NCBI GenBank assembly: GCA_004298625.1
Contig: SCSY01000159.1
Location: 1 to 34,885 of the forward strand
Source of the DNA: Nitrospirota bacterium
GTDB taxonomy: Bacteria > Nitrospirota > Thermodesulfovibrionia > Thermodesulfovibrionales > UBA1546
Direction of reading: 5' to 3'
Length of the DNA stretch: 34,885 nucleotides
Shown: positions 8,706 through 16,401 of the stretch, one piece after another
Position numbering within the stretch: position 1 is the first letter of the stretch
Layout of the letters: each line of letters opens with the position of its first letter
Translations under genes and position numbers: made by a program
The notes under the pieces: model-generated
Told to the model about the DNA's origin: nothing
The model's database searches: none
What the model saw: only the letters and a program-made list of their open reading frames with translations

Positions 8706-8738
8706 ATGGCGCGGGCGCTTAAGCTGTCCGGCGGTTAA
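8706..8738 (+). other. Possible ten-codon leader reading frame
   Basis: GGGAGG at 8697-8702 stands ahead of ATG 8706, which opens a frame of only ten codons (MARALKLSGG) ending at TAA 8738. The next real gene starts five bases later at 8743 and has no good ribosome binding site of its own. Ribosomes terminating here could restart at 8743. It could instead be chance or the remnant of an older start. Confidence 0.35.
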
Positions 8739-8742
8739 TGTT

Positions 8743-9009
8743 ATGGATACAGAGGTGAGGGAGATAAAGGAGCTTGCGAAAAAATTCACTCCCCGGCAGA
8801 TAGAGGGATGTATTACCCAGCAATTGGAGACAGGCGAAAATATATGCCTGAGAAATGAGGCGGCAGAGAAGGTTATAAGCGAGCTTGCAAAAGCCGAATT
8901 TGTAAGGGAATTGATGGCCGAAAAAGGGATAAGTCTTGCAGATGCATTGAGGGAACTGGCAAGAAGGATGAGGATGCTGAAGGAAGGATTTAAGGGCGAG
9001 GGCAAATGA
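8743..9009 (+). CDS. Small helical protein of unknown function
   Basis: I do not recognise a family with certainty. The protein is 88 residues, charged and predicted mostly helical, with no membrane segment. It has two cysteines (IEGCITQQL and ENICLRNEA) and a basic helical tail (LRELARRMRMLKEG). Its last codons overlap the next gene in an ATGA junction (9006-9009), so the two are translationally coupled and probably work together. It sits between a secreted cupin and a cytochrome P460, so a role in the same redox pathway is a guess from position only. Confidence 0.72.
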   Translation: MDTEVREIKELAKKFTPRQIEGCITQQLETGENICLRNEAAEKVISELAKAEFVRELMAEKGISLADALRELARRMRMLKEGFKGEGK

Positions 9010-9425
9010 ATACAAGAGATTATTATGAGCTTTTCCGTTTTCTTATGGAGCAGCATTGTCTGCTGCAGGAAGATATTCTTTTTGTTGAAAATATTGCTGA
9101 ATGGTGCAAAGAGCATGGAATCCCGGAGCCTGATAATGAAAAACCTCTGAAACTGATATTAAAAACTCCGATGGGCTGCAAGATGCTGGTAAGGGAAAAT
9201 ATTCCTGAAAAGGTTATAGATGAGAGGATTAATGCGCTCAGGATTCGGGGGCAGGTGCAGAATGCGGCAGTTGACAGGGCTGAACTGCTTGATTCAGCTC
9301 AGAAAAAGCTTGCGTATCTGTTTTTAAGCGAATATGCCTCCAGTCTTCCTGATATCAGCGATGAACTCGACGCCGACAACTGGGCTTTTGAACAATTGGA
9401 AGGTTTTGAATTTTTAAAAAAATGA
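9006..9425 (+). CDS. Hypothetical protein coupled to the 88-residue protein
   Basis: Function not recognised. It is 139 residues, soluble and helical, with three cysteines (EQHCLLQ, AEWCKEHG, GCKML) and an acidic C-terminal third. There is no signal peptide, so it should be cytoplasmic, while the P460 downstream is exported. It overlaps the preceding gene by four bases, and its stop codon lies directly ahead of the P460 ribosome binding site. Confidence 0.75.
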   Translation: MNTRDYYELFRFLMEQHCLLQEDILFVENIAEWCKEHGIPEPDNEKPLKLILKTPMGCKMLVRENIPEKVIDERINALRIRGQVQNAAVDRAELLDSAQKKLAYLFLSEYASSLPDISDELDADNWAFEQLEGFEFLKK

Positions 9426-9439
9426 TGGGGAGGTATAGC

Positions 9440-9949
9440 ATGGGAAAAGTATTGTTATTTATTTCTGCATTGATTTTTGTTTTAGGATTTTCAGTGATTG
9501 CAAATGCCATTCATGAAACAATCCCATCAGAGACGCAGATTCCCTTGCCCGGGCCGAATGCAGAAAAATTGTATGAATATATAGTCAGATATAAGCCTTA
9601 TACAGAATGGGAATTATGGCCTAAGAAAGGTAAATTTTACGAAGGAGCAGAGCCTCACGGCGCGCCCCTTACGACGTTTGTTAACGATGCAGCCTTTCAT
9701 TCGATATTTGAGAAAAAAGGCATGGCTGACGGCTCTATCATCGTCAAGGAAAATATCGCCGATAAAAAATCTGTTACCCTTACCGTGATGTATAAGATAA
9801 AGGGTTATAATCCTGATGCAGGGGACTGGTTCTGGGCAAAATATAACCCAGACGGAAAGGTAGAGGCATCAGGAAAGGTGAAGGGCTGCATAGACTGCCA
9901 CAGTAAGATGAAAGACAATGATTATATATTTACCGGAAAGGTGAAATAG
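9440..9949 (+). CDS. Secreted cytochrome P460-family monoheme protein
   Basis: A 169-residue periplasmic cytochrome. An N-terminal signal (MGKVLLFISALIFVLGF, cleavage after VIANA) precedes a compact P460/cytochrome c'-beta type domain. A single c-type heme site, GCIDCHSK, lies near the C-terminus, the usual place in this family. Preceding motifs such as GDWFWAKYNPDG also fit. P460 proteins oxidise hydroxylamine or bind nitric oxide. Whether a heme-lysine crosslink forms here cannot be judged by eye. Two earlier in-frame ATGs (9422 and 9425) overlap the GGGGAGG at 9427-9433 that serves ATG 9440, so 9440 is chosen. Confidence 0.88.
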   Translation: MGKVLLFISALIFVLGFSVIANAIHETIPSETQIPLPGPNAEKLYEYIVRYKPYTEWELWPKKGKFYEGAEPHGAPLTTFVNDAAFHSIFEKKGMADGSIIVKENIADKKSVTLTVMYKIKGYNPDAGDWFWAKYNPDGKVEASGKVKGCIDCHSKMKDNDYIFTGKVK

Positions 9950-9971
9950 AAGGCGGGAAAGGGGCTGCGAT

Positions 9972-10418
9972 ATGCCGCATGCAGGATTAATGGATACAGA
10001 CGCCCTCGGGCCCGAAGCAGGGCCGTTGATGCGCGCGAAACTCCACATACGGGGGGGGAAACGCAGGCTCAGGCAGGGAAAGATATCTGCCGGCATTTTA
10101 ACGCTTTATGACGCCCTCGGCGCGGCAATGGAATGGCACATTGCATCTCCGGAGCGGAGGAGCAGGCTTCAAGTCCTGAAGGGAGAGAACCTGAACGATG
10201 AAAAAATTATTTTTAAGGTTCTGGTGCGTTCCGGAGTTCTCGATAATTCCTTTGACTATCAGGAGTTCGATAGGCTGGTGGAGAGGGCTGCGGATGAGGA
10301 CATGACGGGTTATGATTACAGGGAGCTGCTGAAAGGAATCGAGTCTGTAATGACCCGGCTTGGCGTCATGCCGTTTGACGAAGGGGAACTCCCGCCTGAA
10401 GATCCATCTACATTTTAA
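9972..10418 (+). CDS. Hypothetical protein upstream of the DsrC-like gene
   Basis: Not recognised. It is 148 residues, with a basic N-terminal region (GGKRRLRQGK) followed by helices with a TPR-like look (ISAGILTLYDALGAAMEWHI), and an acidic tail (FDEGELPPEDP). There are no cysteines, no signal peptide and no membrane segment. It starts 22 bases after the P460 gene and ends 21 bases ahead of the DsrC-family gene, so it belongs to the same operon. A scaffold or partner role for the DsrC-like protein is possible but unproven. Confidence 0.75.
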   Translation: MPHAGLMDTDALGPEAGPLMRAKLHIRGGKRRLRQGKISAGILTLYDALGAAMEWHIASPERRSRLQVLKGENLNDEKIIFKVLVRSGVLDNSFDYQEFDRLVERAADEDMTGYDYRELLKGIESVMTRLGVMPFDEGELPPEDPSTF

Positions 10419-10439
10419 CTGATTTATGGAGGTATAAAG

Positions 10440-10784
10440 ATGCGGACAATCGAATACAAAGGAATTGAGATTAAACTGGACGATGACGGTTATCTTTTAA
10501 ATTCCGACGACTGGAATGAGGGTGTTGCTTGCGCGCTTGCTGAAACAGAAAATGTTGAAGAGCTCACAAAAGACAGAATGGACATAATAAAGTTTATGAG
10601 AGAATATTACAAAGTGCATAATGCCTTTCCGATCCTGAGGGCTGTCTGCAAAAACGTTCGCCAGTCGAAAGATTGTTTCAGCGAAAAATTCATTGACCCA
10701 CTGAAGGCATGGAAGATAGCAGGACTGCCCAAGCCCGACGTGCACGTGATAGCCGACATAAGAGGAGAGGGGGGGGTTGTATAA
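10440..10784 (+). CDS. DsrC/TusE-family protein lacking both redox cysteines (RspA type)
   Basis: The DsrC fold is recognisable: DDDGYLLNSDDWNEGVA at the N-terminus, IIKFMREYY in the middle and LKAWKIAGLPKP near the end. True DsrC carries one cysteine in the ACKIAGLPKP segment and another as the penultimate residue (TGCV). Here the first is Trp91 and the second aligns with His102. The C-terminus then runs on by about 11 residues (IADIRGEGGVV). It cannot form the DsrC trisulfide, nor the single-cysteine TusE chemistry. Cysteine-less family members have been proposed to be regulatory (RspA). Three other cysteines (31, 70, 79) are at non-canonical sites. GGAGG precedes the start. Confidence 0.88.
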   Translation: MRTIEYKGIEIKLDDDGYLLNSDDWNEGVACALAETENVEELTKDRMDIIKFMREYYKVHNAFPILRAVCKNVRQSKDCFSEKFIDPLKAWKIAGLPKPDVHVIADIRGEGGVV

Positions 10785-10815
10785 AATCTCCGGCAATATC
10801 CGCGGCTGAAAAAGG

Positions 10816-12777
10816 ATGAATAGGCTCTCTGCAGAAAGGTCTGCGTATCTGAAGCATTCCGCTTATCAAAATGTAGCCTGGTATCCGTGGTCCGAGGAAG
10901 CCTTTGAAAAGGCAAGGGAAGAAGACAAGCCGGTCTTTCTCAGCACAGGCGCAGTATGGTGCCACTGGTGCCACGTCATGGCAAGGGAATGCTTTGAAAA
11001 TGAAGAGATTATAAAAATTCTCAATGAGAATTTCATCAATATAAAATTAGATAGGGACGAGAGACCTGATATTGACAGGAGATACCAGTTGGCGGTTGCA
11101 GCCATGGGTTATGGCGGAGGATGGCCTTTAAGCGTGTTCCTCACCCCTGACAAGAAACCTTTTTTCGGAGGCACATATTTCCCCCCTGAAGATAGTCACG
11201 GCAGGCCGGGATTTAAAAAAGTGTTGATTAGCGTGTCTGATTTTTATAAAGCAAAACGAAGTTCTGTTTATGAATTCAGCGAAAAACTCGATGGTCTCCT
11301 TAAACCAGGGCCTTTATCATCAGGAGAGCTTAACGAGTCCATGCTGAATCAAGCAGTAGGGGATATTCTTTCTGAATTCGATCCTCAGAACGGCGGTTTC
11401 GGCACAGTTCCGAAATTTCCGATGCCGGGCGCAATGGAGTTTTTGATAAACAGATATTATTTTGACCGAAAAGAATCTATAGAGGCCGCTGTCAAGAAGA
11501 CCCTTGAGGCCATGGCAAAGGGCGGATTCCGCGACCATGTCGGAGGCGGGTTCCACAGGTATTCAACCGATGAGGCATGGATTATTCCTCATTTTGAAAA
11601 AATGGCTGATGATAACGCATGGCTTTTAAGGAATTATAGCGACGCATACGCTGTTTTCGGAGATGAATATTATAAGAAAATCGCGGAGGAGATAATAGGA
11701 TTTATAAGAGCTGTTCTGTCGGATCCAAACGGCGGCTTTTATGCCAGTCAGGACGCCGATGTAATACCTGAGGATGAAGGCGGGTATTTTACATGGACCG
11801 AAGAGGAGTTCAGAAGAATACTGGATGAGGATGAATACCGGGTCCTGTCCCTTTGCCTGTTTCATGAGAGAGGGTCCATGCCTCACGACGAACTGAAAAA
11901 GGTATTGTTTATTGGTGCGGAGGCGGAAGAAGCTGCCGTGAAAACTGGAATGGACTTGAAAAGCGTTAACGATATAATTAAACGGGGAAAAGAAAAATTA
12001 CTTAAAGAAAGAAATAAGAGGGAAACGCCGTTTATTGACAGGTCCTTGTATATGTCTCTGAACGGCATGCTCATAACCTCATATCTTAATGCCTACAGGA
12101 TATTGAAGGATGAATACCTGAAAGATTTTTCCTTAAAGACCCTTGAAAGATTGCTGAAAAGCCGTTTTATCAACTCCGAACTTTTTCATTCAGAGGGCGT
12201 AAAGGCGGTATTGGAGGACTATATATATTTGATAGAGGCGTTAATTGCAGCATACGAGGTTAGCGGAAGCGCGTCTTATATCAATCAGGCAAATGAGCTC
12301 ATGGCATTATGCATAAAAAAATTCTGGGACGAGACAGAGGCCGGGTTTTTTGATACTGCCGAAGAAGTTTTGGGCGTAAGGCTTAAGGCGATAGAAGATA
12401 TCCCGCATCCCTCGGCAAATGCGCTCGGCATTATACAGCTTTTAAGGCTTTATCATTTAAGCGACAATCAGGAATATCTTAAAAAGGCAGGGAGGGCCTT
12501 AAGGGCTTTTTCAGGAAGGGCTGCGGAGTTGGGCCTTCATTCAGGCTATTATTTCTATGCAGCTGATTATTATTTCAATATGCTCAGGCTTACCTTGCAT
12601 ATTAAGCCCCAGAGTCGCTTAAGCAAGGAGGCGCTTTCCAGCTACAGTCCTTATACAAGCATAAATTACTCGGATGATAAGGGATATATACTTCCCTGCG
12701 GCAAATCCGGATGTTATGAGCCTGTTTATAATATTGACGAACTTAAGGATTTCTTAAGGAGCAGGCGGAAAAAATGA
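10816..12777 (+). CDS. Thioredoxin-domain protein of the YyaL/SSP411 (DUF255) family
   Basis: A 653-residue protein with an N-terminal thioredoxin-like domain carrying WCHWCHVM (Cys49, Cys52), then an alpha/alpha barrel resembling N-acylglucosamine 2-epimerases and glycosidases. The family start is typical (RLSAERSAYLKHSAYQNVAWYPW here, in two conserved blocks), as are GGGWPLSVFLTPD, GGTYFPPED and FPMPGAMEFL. The length matches the family. The substrate is unknown; a redox or sugar-related role is usually suggested. It begins 31 bases after the DsrC-like gene. The AAAAGG just ahead of the ATG is unusually close, so part of its translation may depend on upstream ribosomes. Confidence 0.93.
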   Translation: MNRLSAERSAYLKHSAYQNVAWYPWSEEAFEKAREEDKPVFLSTGAVWCHWCHVMARECFENEEIIKILNENFINIKLDRDERPDIDRRYQLAVAAMGYGGGWPLSVFLTPDKKPFFGGTYFPPEDSHGRPGFKKVLISVSDFYKAKRSSVYEFSEKLDGLLKPGPLSSGELNESMLNQAVGDILSEFDPQNGGFGTVPKFPMPGAMEFLINRYYFDRKESIEAAVKKTLEAMAKGGFRDHVGGGFHRYSTDEAWIIPHFEKMADDNAWLLRNYSDAYAVFGDEYYKKIAEEIIGFIRAVLSDPNGGFYASQDADVIPEDEGGYFTWTEEEFRRILDEDEYRVLSLCLFHERGSMPHDELKKVLFIGAEAEEAAVKTGMDLKSVNDIIKRGKEKLLKERNKRETPFIDRSLYMSLNGMLITSYLNAYRILKDEYLKDFSLKTLERLLKSRFINSELFHSEGVKAVLEDYIYLIEALIAAYEVSGSASYINQANELMALCIKKFWDETEAGFFDTAEEVLGVRLKAIEDIPHPSANALGIIQLLRLYHLSDNQEYLKKAGRALRAFSGRAAELGLHSGYYFYAADYYFNMLRLTLHIKPQSRLSKEALSSYSPYTSINYSDDKGYILPCGKSGCYEPVYNIDELKDFLRSRRKK

Positions 12778-12826
12778 CAAGGAGCGGAGTTTGTTGAATT
12801 TCGAGACAAAAGGCATTTCGGGGGAA

Positions 12827-12854
12827 TTGACATTATCAAAAAATGTGATAAGCT
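12827..12854 (+). promoter_or_regulatory. Possible promoter for the nitroreductase operon
   Basis: A perfect TTGACA (12827-12832) lies in the 116-base gap. The -10 is weak: TAAGCT at 16-base spacing, or GATAAG at 14. A new transcription unit here fits the gap, but the -10 is not convincing. Confidence 0.35.
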
Positions 12855-12893
12855 TTAAACAGATGGAATATATAAAATAATACGGAGGCAGCC

Positions 12894-13523
12894 ATGGATA
12901 TAATTCAGGCGATAAAGGAAAGGCGTTCGATAAATTTTTTTGAGACAGGCCAAACCATTGCCGATGATAAGCTGAAAGAACTGCTTGAGACGGCGAATCT
13001 TTCTCCGTCATCTTTTAATCTCCAGCCGTGGAAGGTTGTTGTCGTGAAGAGTCCTGAGAGGAAAAAAATCCTGAGAAAGTGCGCATTCGACCAGCCGAAA
13101 GCAGAAGAGGCTTCGGTTGTATTGATCATGGTGGCTGACCCGAAGGCTATGGAGGAGAACATTGACAGGATGCTCGAAAGCTGGGTGCAACTGGGTTATA
13201 TGAAACCTGAGATGAAGGAGACATACAGGGGTATGGCGAATAACCTCTACGGAACGCCGGAGAGCGAGAGGAGGAAATTCTTCGCAGTAAAGAACACGGC
13301 ATTATTTGCGATGAACCTGATGCTTGCCGCAAAAGGGCTTGGGCTTGAAACGCACCCGATGGACGGATTTGACGAGGACTGCGTTAAAAAGGAGTTTAAT
13401 ATACCGGCAGACAAGGTAATCCCGATGCTCGTGGCAGTGGGTCATTTGAAGAAAGGCATAACCCTTCTTCCCCGGGCGTTCAGGAGGGATATAAAAGAAT
13501 TCGTAAAATTCGAATCATATTAA
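12894..13523 (+). CDS. Nitroreductase-family flavoprotein
   Basis: An FMN-dependent oxidoreductase of 209 residues, probably a homodimer using NAD(P)H. Family marks are the N-terminal IKERRSINFF (phosphate-binding RRS), ANLSPSSFNLQPWKVVVV and the C-terminal AAKGLGLETHPMDGFDE. The substrate cannot be read from sequence; quinones, nitro compounds or flavins are all possible. GGAGG seven bases ahead of the ATG fixes the start. It heads a short operon with two rubrerythrin-like genes, which points to an electron-supply or detoxifying role in oxidative stress. Confidence 0.92.
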   Translation: MDIIQAIKERRSINFFETGQTIADDKLKELLETANLSPSSFNLQPWKVVVVKSPERKKILRKCAFDQPKAEEASVVLIMVADPKAMEENIDRMLESWVQLGYMKPEMKETYRGMANNLYGTPESERRKFFAVKNTALFAMNLMLAAKGLGLETHPMDGFDEDCVKKEFNIPADKVIPMLVAVGHLKKGITLLPRAFRRDIKEFVKFESY

Positions 13524-13537
13524 AAAGGGAGATATTA

Positions 13538-14032
13538 ATGCTAACAGGGAAAGAGAATCTTATTCAGGCGCTTATCGAGGCGTATATAATGGAGAAGGGG
13601 ACAATGGATTTTTATGCCGATGCAGCTTCAAAGGCCAGGGATCCTGAGGCGAAGAAGATATTTAAGGAGCTTTCTGCCTGGGAGCACAGGCACATGGACT
13701 TTATCGGATACCTTTATCAGGCGATACAGGAAGACAAGGACGTAATGGGTTTTGAAAAATTCACGGCAAAGACCGCTGCGCCTGTCACCGAGGCCGGGAT
13801 CCCCGTTAAAGACCTTGAGAGAGAACTTGAAAAACATGAGTTTATTGATGATATGGGAGCGCTCATCCTTGCCCTTGAAATAGAAGGGAAGGCCTACGCC
13901 CTTTACAGTAAACTCTCAAAGATCGCAGAGGACACCAATGCAGGGGTGGTATTTAAGGAGATGATGGAACAGGAGACAAAGCACGTTGCTTATCTTAAAA
14001 ACTTGAGGATGAAACTTTCCGAGACGTCATAG
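13538..14032 (+). CDS. Rubrerythrin-like diiron protein (first of a pair)
   Basis: A 164-residue ferritin-like four-helix bundle with a complete diiron pattern: Glu in YIMEKGTMDFY, E-x-x-H in SAWEHRHMDF, Glu in ALEIEGKAY, and E-x-x-H in MEQETKHVAYL. It lacks the C-terminal rubredoxin domain of classical rubrerythrin, so electrons must come from another protein, perhaps the nitroreductase encoded 14 bases upstream. The expected activity is peroxide reduction or iron oxidation in the cytoplasm. It is followed after 30 bases by a second, clearly divergent member. Confidence 0.85.
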   Translation: MLTGKENLIQALIEAYIMEKGTMDFYADAASKARDPEAKKIFKELSAWEHRHMDFIGYLYQAIQEDKDVMGFEKFTAKTAAPVTEAGIPVKDLERELEKHEFIDDMGALILALEIEGKAYALYSKLSKIAEDTNAGVVFKEMMEQETKHVAYLKNLRMKLSETS

Positions 14033-14062
14033 AATATATTATAGAAACCGGGGGATTGACAA

Positions 14063-14563
14063 ATGAATGCAATCGAGATAGCAATCAGGATGGAGACGGA
14101 CGCAATAACTTTCTATACAGACGCAGCCAAAAAGACGAAAAATCCTGTCGGCAAAAAGATGTTTCTCACGATAACAGAGGATGAAAAAAGGCATCTCAAA
14201 ATGCTTTCTCAGATATTTAAAGGGCTTGACATAAAGTTGAAGGACGTCAGCCCGATGAAGAATATCAAGACAGTCTTTGAAGGGCTGAAAGGCAAGATGA
14301 TGGAGCGGGTTAGCGCAACTTCTAATGAGCTTGAGGCATTTAAGATCGCAATGCAGATGGAAAAAGAGGGGATAAAATTTTACAAGAAAACCGCTAAAGA
14401 GGCAAAGAAAGAAAAAGAAAAGAAACTTTTTGAAAGGCTTGTTCATGAAGAAGAACAGCACTATAACATTTTTGCGAATACGTATTTTTTCATGTCTGAC
14501 ACCGGGAGTTGGTTTATGTGGGAAGAGCACAGCATCGTAGACGGCGGGACGCCATGGGCATAA
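14063..14563 (+). CDS. Rubrerythrin-like diiron protein (second of a pair)
   Basis: A 166-residue ferritin-like protein. The metal pattern is complete: Glu in IRMETDAITFY, E-x-x-H in EDEKRHLKML, Glu in MQMEKEGIKFY, and E-x-x-H in HEEEQHYNIF. A lysine-rich helix (KEAKKEKEKKLF) and an unusual tail (SWFMWEEHSIVDGG) distinguish it from the preceding paralogue. There is no rubredoxin domain. The last coding bases run into a heptad-repeat hairpin. The tail resembles that of other rubrerythrin-family proteins in anaerobes. Confidence 0.85.
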   Translation: MNAIEIAIRMETDAITFYTDAAKKTKNPVGKKMFLTITEDEKRHLKMLSQIFKGLDIKLKDVSPMKNIKTVFEGLKGKMMERVSATSNELEAFKIAMQMEKEGIKFYKKTAKEAKKEKEKKLFERLVHEEEQHYNIFANTYFFMSDTGSWFMWEEHSIVDGGTPWA

Positions 14564-14566
14564 AAG

Positions 14567-14628
14567 CAGTTATCAGTTATTAGTTGTCAGTTTTTGGACT
14601 AACAACTAAAAACTAAGAACTAAAAACT
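14567..14628. repeat. Intergenic heptad-period hairpin
   Basis: Left arm: CAGTTAT, CAGTTAT, TAGTTGT, CAGTTTT (14567-14594). Right arm: AACAACT, AAAAACT, AAGAACT, AAAAACT (14601-14628). Bases 14575-14587 and 14602-14614 pair at 12 of 13 positions. It lies between the second rubrerythrin-like gene and the ribosome binding site of the next, and could also attenuate transcription. Confidence 0.85.
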
Positions 14629-14644
14629 TTTTCCGGAGGAAAAT

Positions 14645-14899
14645 ATGGGTTATTCGACTGTTGCTTTGAAGGATAAAATAGTTGGGATGTATCCTGAGGT
14701 TACAAAACATGGCATAGCGGTGTCTCTCGACTTTGACAGGGCAAAGAATGCCTATCTCGTCAAATTCACAAAAGACAGCCATGAACTTGAAACCCACATC
14801 GAGAAGAAGGATGCCGATGAGTGCATGGACGGCATTAAGTGCGTTTATCTCGGGATTCAGGTTGCGCAGTTTATAAAGAATTTTGAGGAGAGAAAATAA
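14645..14899 (+). CDS. Small soluble protein of unknown function
   Basis: 84 residues, not recognised. It looks like a compact alpha/beta fold: an N-terminal helix (VALKDKIVGMY), two strands (IAVSLDFD and AYLVKFTK), then a helix with KKDADECMDGIKC. The two cysteines could bind metal or form a disulfide. CCGGAGG with good spacing supports the start. It is downstream of two diiron proteins and separated from them by the heptad hairpin, so it may be cotranscribed with them at a reduced level. Confidence 0.72.
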   Translation: MGYSTVALKDKIVGMYPEVTKHGIAVSLDFDRAKNAYLVKFTKDSHELETHIEKKDADECMDGIKCVYLGIQVAQFIKNFEERK

Positions 14900-14959
14900 A
14901 TCAGTTCTCAACGGTCGCGGCTGCTGTTAAAAAACGTGTTTTTCGGTTAATATATTTTC
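14900..14959 (+). promoter_or_regulatory. AT-rich leader of the GT9 gene, no ribosome binding site
   Basis: AAAAAC and GTTTTT form a small inverted repeat near 14930-14943, followed by TTAATATATT at 14947-14956, directly ahead of the ATG at 14960. No Shine-Dalgarno sequence is visible. If TTAATA (14947-14952) is the -10 box, the transcript would be nearly leaderless. Confidence 0.3.
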
Positions 14960-16000
14960 ATGAGTGCTAAGACCATTAATTTCAGGAAAGCGCCTGGAAA
15001 AATCCTCATAATCAAACCGAGTTCTCTCGGCGACATTGTCCACAGCCTGCCGTTTCTTAATGTCTTAAGGGAGAGCTTCCCAAAATCCGAGATTCATTGG
15101 GTTGTTGCAAGAGGGCTCGAGGGCCTGCTTGAAGGCCATCCGATGATAAACAAGCTCTGGGTCATAAACAAGGATGAATGGAAAAAGATAAAGAATGTTA
15201 AGGGCACGGTAAGGGAACTGGCAAAATTATTTGGGGCCTTGAAGAACGAGAGATTTGACCTTGTGGTTGACCTTCAGGGACTCCTGCGAAGCGGAATTCT
15301 GGCGGCGGCAACACGCTCTCCCTTGCGGATAGGGTTCAGCGAGGCAAGGGAAGGCGGCAGTCTATTTTATACGCACAGGGTTAAAGGAGGAAAGGAGATA
15401 CACGCCGTGGACAGGTATCTTAAGATTGCGCAATCACTCGGCTGCAATATTTCTGATATCAGATTTCCTTTTCCATTATCTTTCAACTCTTCACTTTCAA
15501 CTCCTAACTTTCAACTTCCAAAGGAATACGCCGTGATTGTTCCCGGCGCAAGATGGCAGACCAAGAGATGGCCTGCCGGGAGATTTGGAGAGTTGGCGTC
15601 AATGTTGTCAATAACGTCTCTTATTGTCGGCGGAAAAGCTGATATCGAGATATCAAATAGAGTTGCAGCAGGCTCCAAAGGCAATGCCATATCTCTTGCA
15701 GGCAAAACGAGCATTAAAGACCTGATAGATATAATGAGAAACGCTCAGTTTGTTGTAAGCAATGATTCAGGCCCCATGCATATTGCGGCAGCCCTCGGCG
15801 TGCCTGTCTTTGCGATATTCGGCCCTACGAATCCGTCAAGGACAGGGCCTTACGGCAAAGGGCATGTAATTATAAGAAAAGGGCTTGAATGCTCTCCGTG
15901 CTATAAAAAAAGCTGCAAAGATATCAGGTGCATGGCTGCCGTAAGCGTTAAAGAAGCCGCTGAAATTATCGGGCGGAGAGCGCATAAAAAAGGTTATTGA
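14960..16000 (+). CDS. Glycosyltransferase family 9 (heptosyltransferase-like)
   Basis: A 346-residue GT-B enzyme expected to add a heptose or related sugar to the lipopolysaccharide core from a nucleotide sugar on the cytoplasmic face. Marks: KILIIKPSSLGDIVHSLPFL near the start, FDLVVDLQGLLRSG, VPGARWQTKRWP opening the C-terminal domain, then VSNDSGPMHIAAALGVPVFAIFGPT. A cysteine cluster near the end (LECSPCYKKSCKDIRC) is common in this family. A heptad-repeat segment (15480-15521) is translated as an interdomain stretch just before VPGARW. It implies a Gram-negative cell envelope. Confidence 0.92.
   Translation: MSAKTINFRKAPGKILIIKPSSLGDIVHSLPFLNVLRESFPKSEIHWVVARGLEGLLEGHPMINKLWVINKDEWKKIKNVKGTVRELAKLFGALKNERFDLVVDLQGLLRSGILAAATRSPLRIGFSEAREGGSLFYTHRVKGGKEIHAVDRYLKIAQSLGCNISDIRFPFPLSFNSSLSTPNFQLPKEYAVIVPGARWQTKRWPAGRFGELASMLSITSLIVGGKADIEISNRVAAGSKGNAISLAGKTSIKDLIDIMRNAQFVVSNDSGPMHIAAALGVPVFAIFGPTNPSRTGPYGKGHVIIRKGLECSPCYKKSCKDIRCMAAVSVKEAAEIIGRRAHKKGY
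15480..15521. repeat. Heptad-period repeat inside the GT9 gene
   Basis: Six consecutive heptamers: CTTTCAA, CTCTTCA, CTTTCAA, CTCCTAA, CTTTCAA, CTTCCAA. The unit CTTTCAACT recurs exactly at 14-base steps (15480, 15494, 15508). It is translated as a Ser/Asn/Pro/Leu-rich segment (FNSSLSTPNFQLP) in the linker between the two GT-B domains. No opposing arm is present here. Confidence 0.85.
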
Positions 16001-16024
16001 CTTTTTTCATAATTTCATTAAAAA
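15997..16024 (+). promoter_or_regulatory. Possible promoter for the DsrE-like operon
   Basis: TTGACT (15997-16002, 5 of 6), 16-base spacer, TAAAAA (16019-16024, 4 of 6), about 40 bases ahead of the DsrE-like start. It overlaps the stop codon of the GT9 gene. Confidence 0.4.
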
Positions 16025-16065
16025 TACAACGCAACAAGTCTGAAATTTTAACGAGGAGGGAAGTT

Positions 16066-16368
16066 ATGAAGCTTGGTATTTTTGTAAACACAAATCGGCA
16101 TCTCGCTGATGTGACCGGCCTGGTAAAAGCGGCGCTTGCCAGGGGACATGAAGTCATAATGTTCAATATGGATGATGGAACGAAGCTGTTGGGCACTCCT
16201 GAGTTTAAGGAGTTGTGCAAAACAAAGGGTGTTACAATGAGTTTCTGCGACCACAGCGCCAAGGGGCTGGGGGTTAGCACGGAAGGCATTCCGGCAGAGA
16301 TTGTATGCGGCAGCCAGTTTAACAACGCAAATATGGTGCATGACGCCGACAAGATAATAGTTTTATAA
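16066..16368 (+). CDS. DsrE/TusD-like sulfur-relay protein
   Basis: A 100-residue protein of the DsrE-like fold: MKLGIFVNTN strand, helix, HEVIMFNMDDGTKLL, then GVTMSFCDHSAKGLG with Cys61 at the usual position of the sulfur-carrying cysteine loop, and a closing DADKIIVL strand. Such proteins accept and pass on persulfide sulfur. GAGGAGGG at 16053-16060 chooses ATG 16066 over a longer TTG frame. It is followed by a 56-residue protein that resembles the end of DsrH/TusB, and by a periplasmic rhodanese, so the cluster looks like a reduced TusDB-type relay. Confidence 0.85.
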   Translation: MKLGIFVNTNRHLADVTGLVKAALARGHEVIMFNMDDGTKLLGTPEFKELCKTKGVTMSFCDHSAKGLGVSTEGIPAEIVCGSQFNNANMVHDADKIIVL

Positions 16369-16401
16369 GCAGGAAGCAGAAACTAAAGAAGGAGGATTAA
16401 G

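Noticed and set aside
14567..14628. Repeated units suggesting a CRISPR array
   Set aside because: Units are only 7 bases with no spacers, and no cas genes are present; the structure is a heptad hairpin.
15997..16065. Longer DsrE-like protein from a TTG at 15997
   Set aside because: The extra 23 residues do not fit the family, and the TTG is part of a likely -35 box; ATG 16066 has a strong ribosome binding site.
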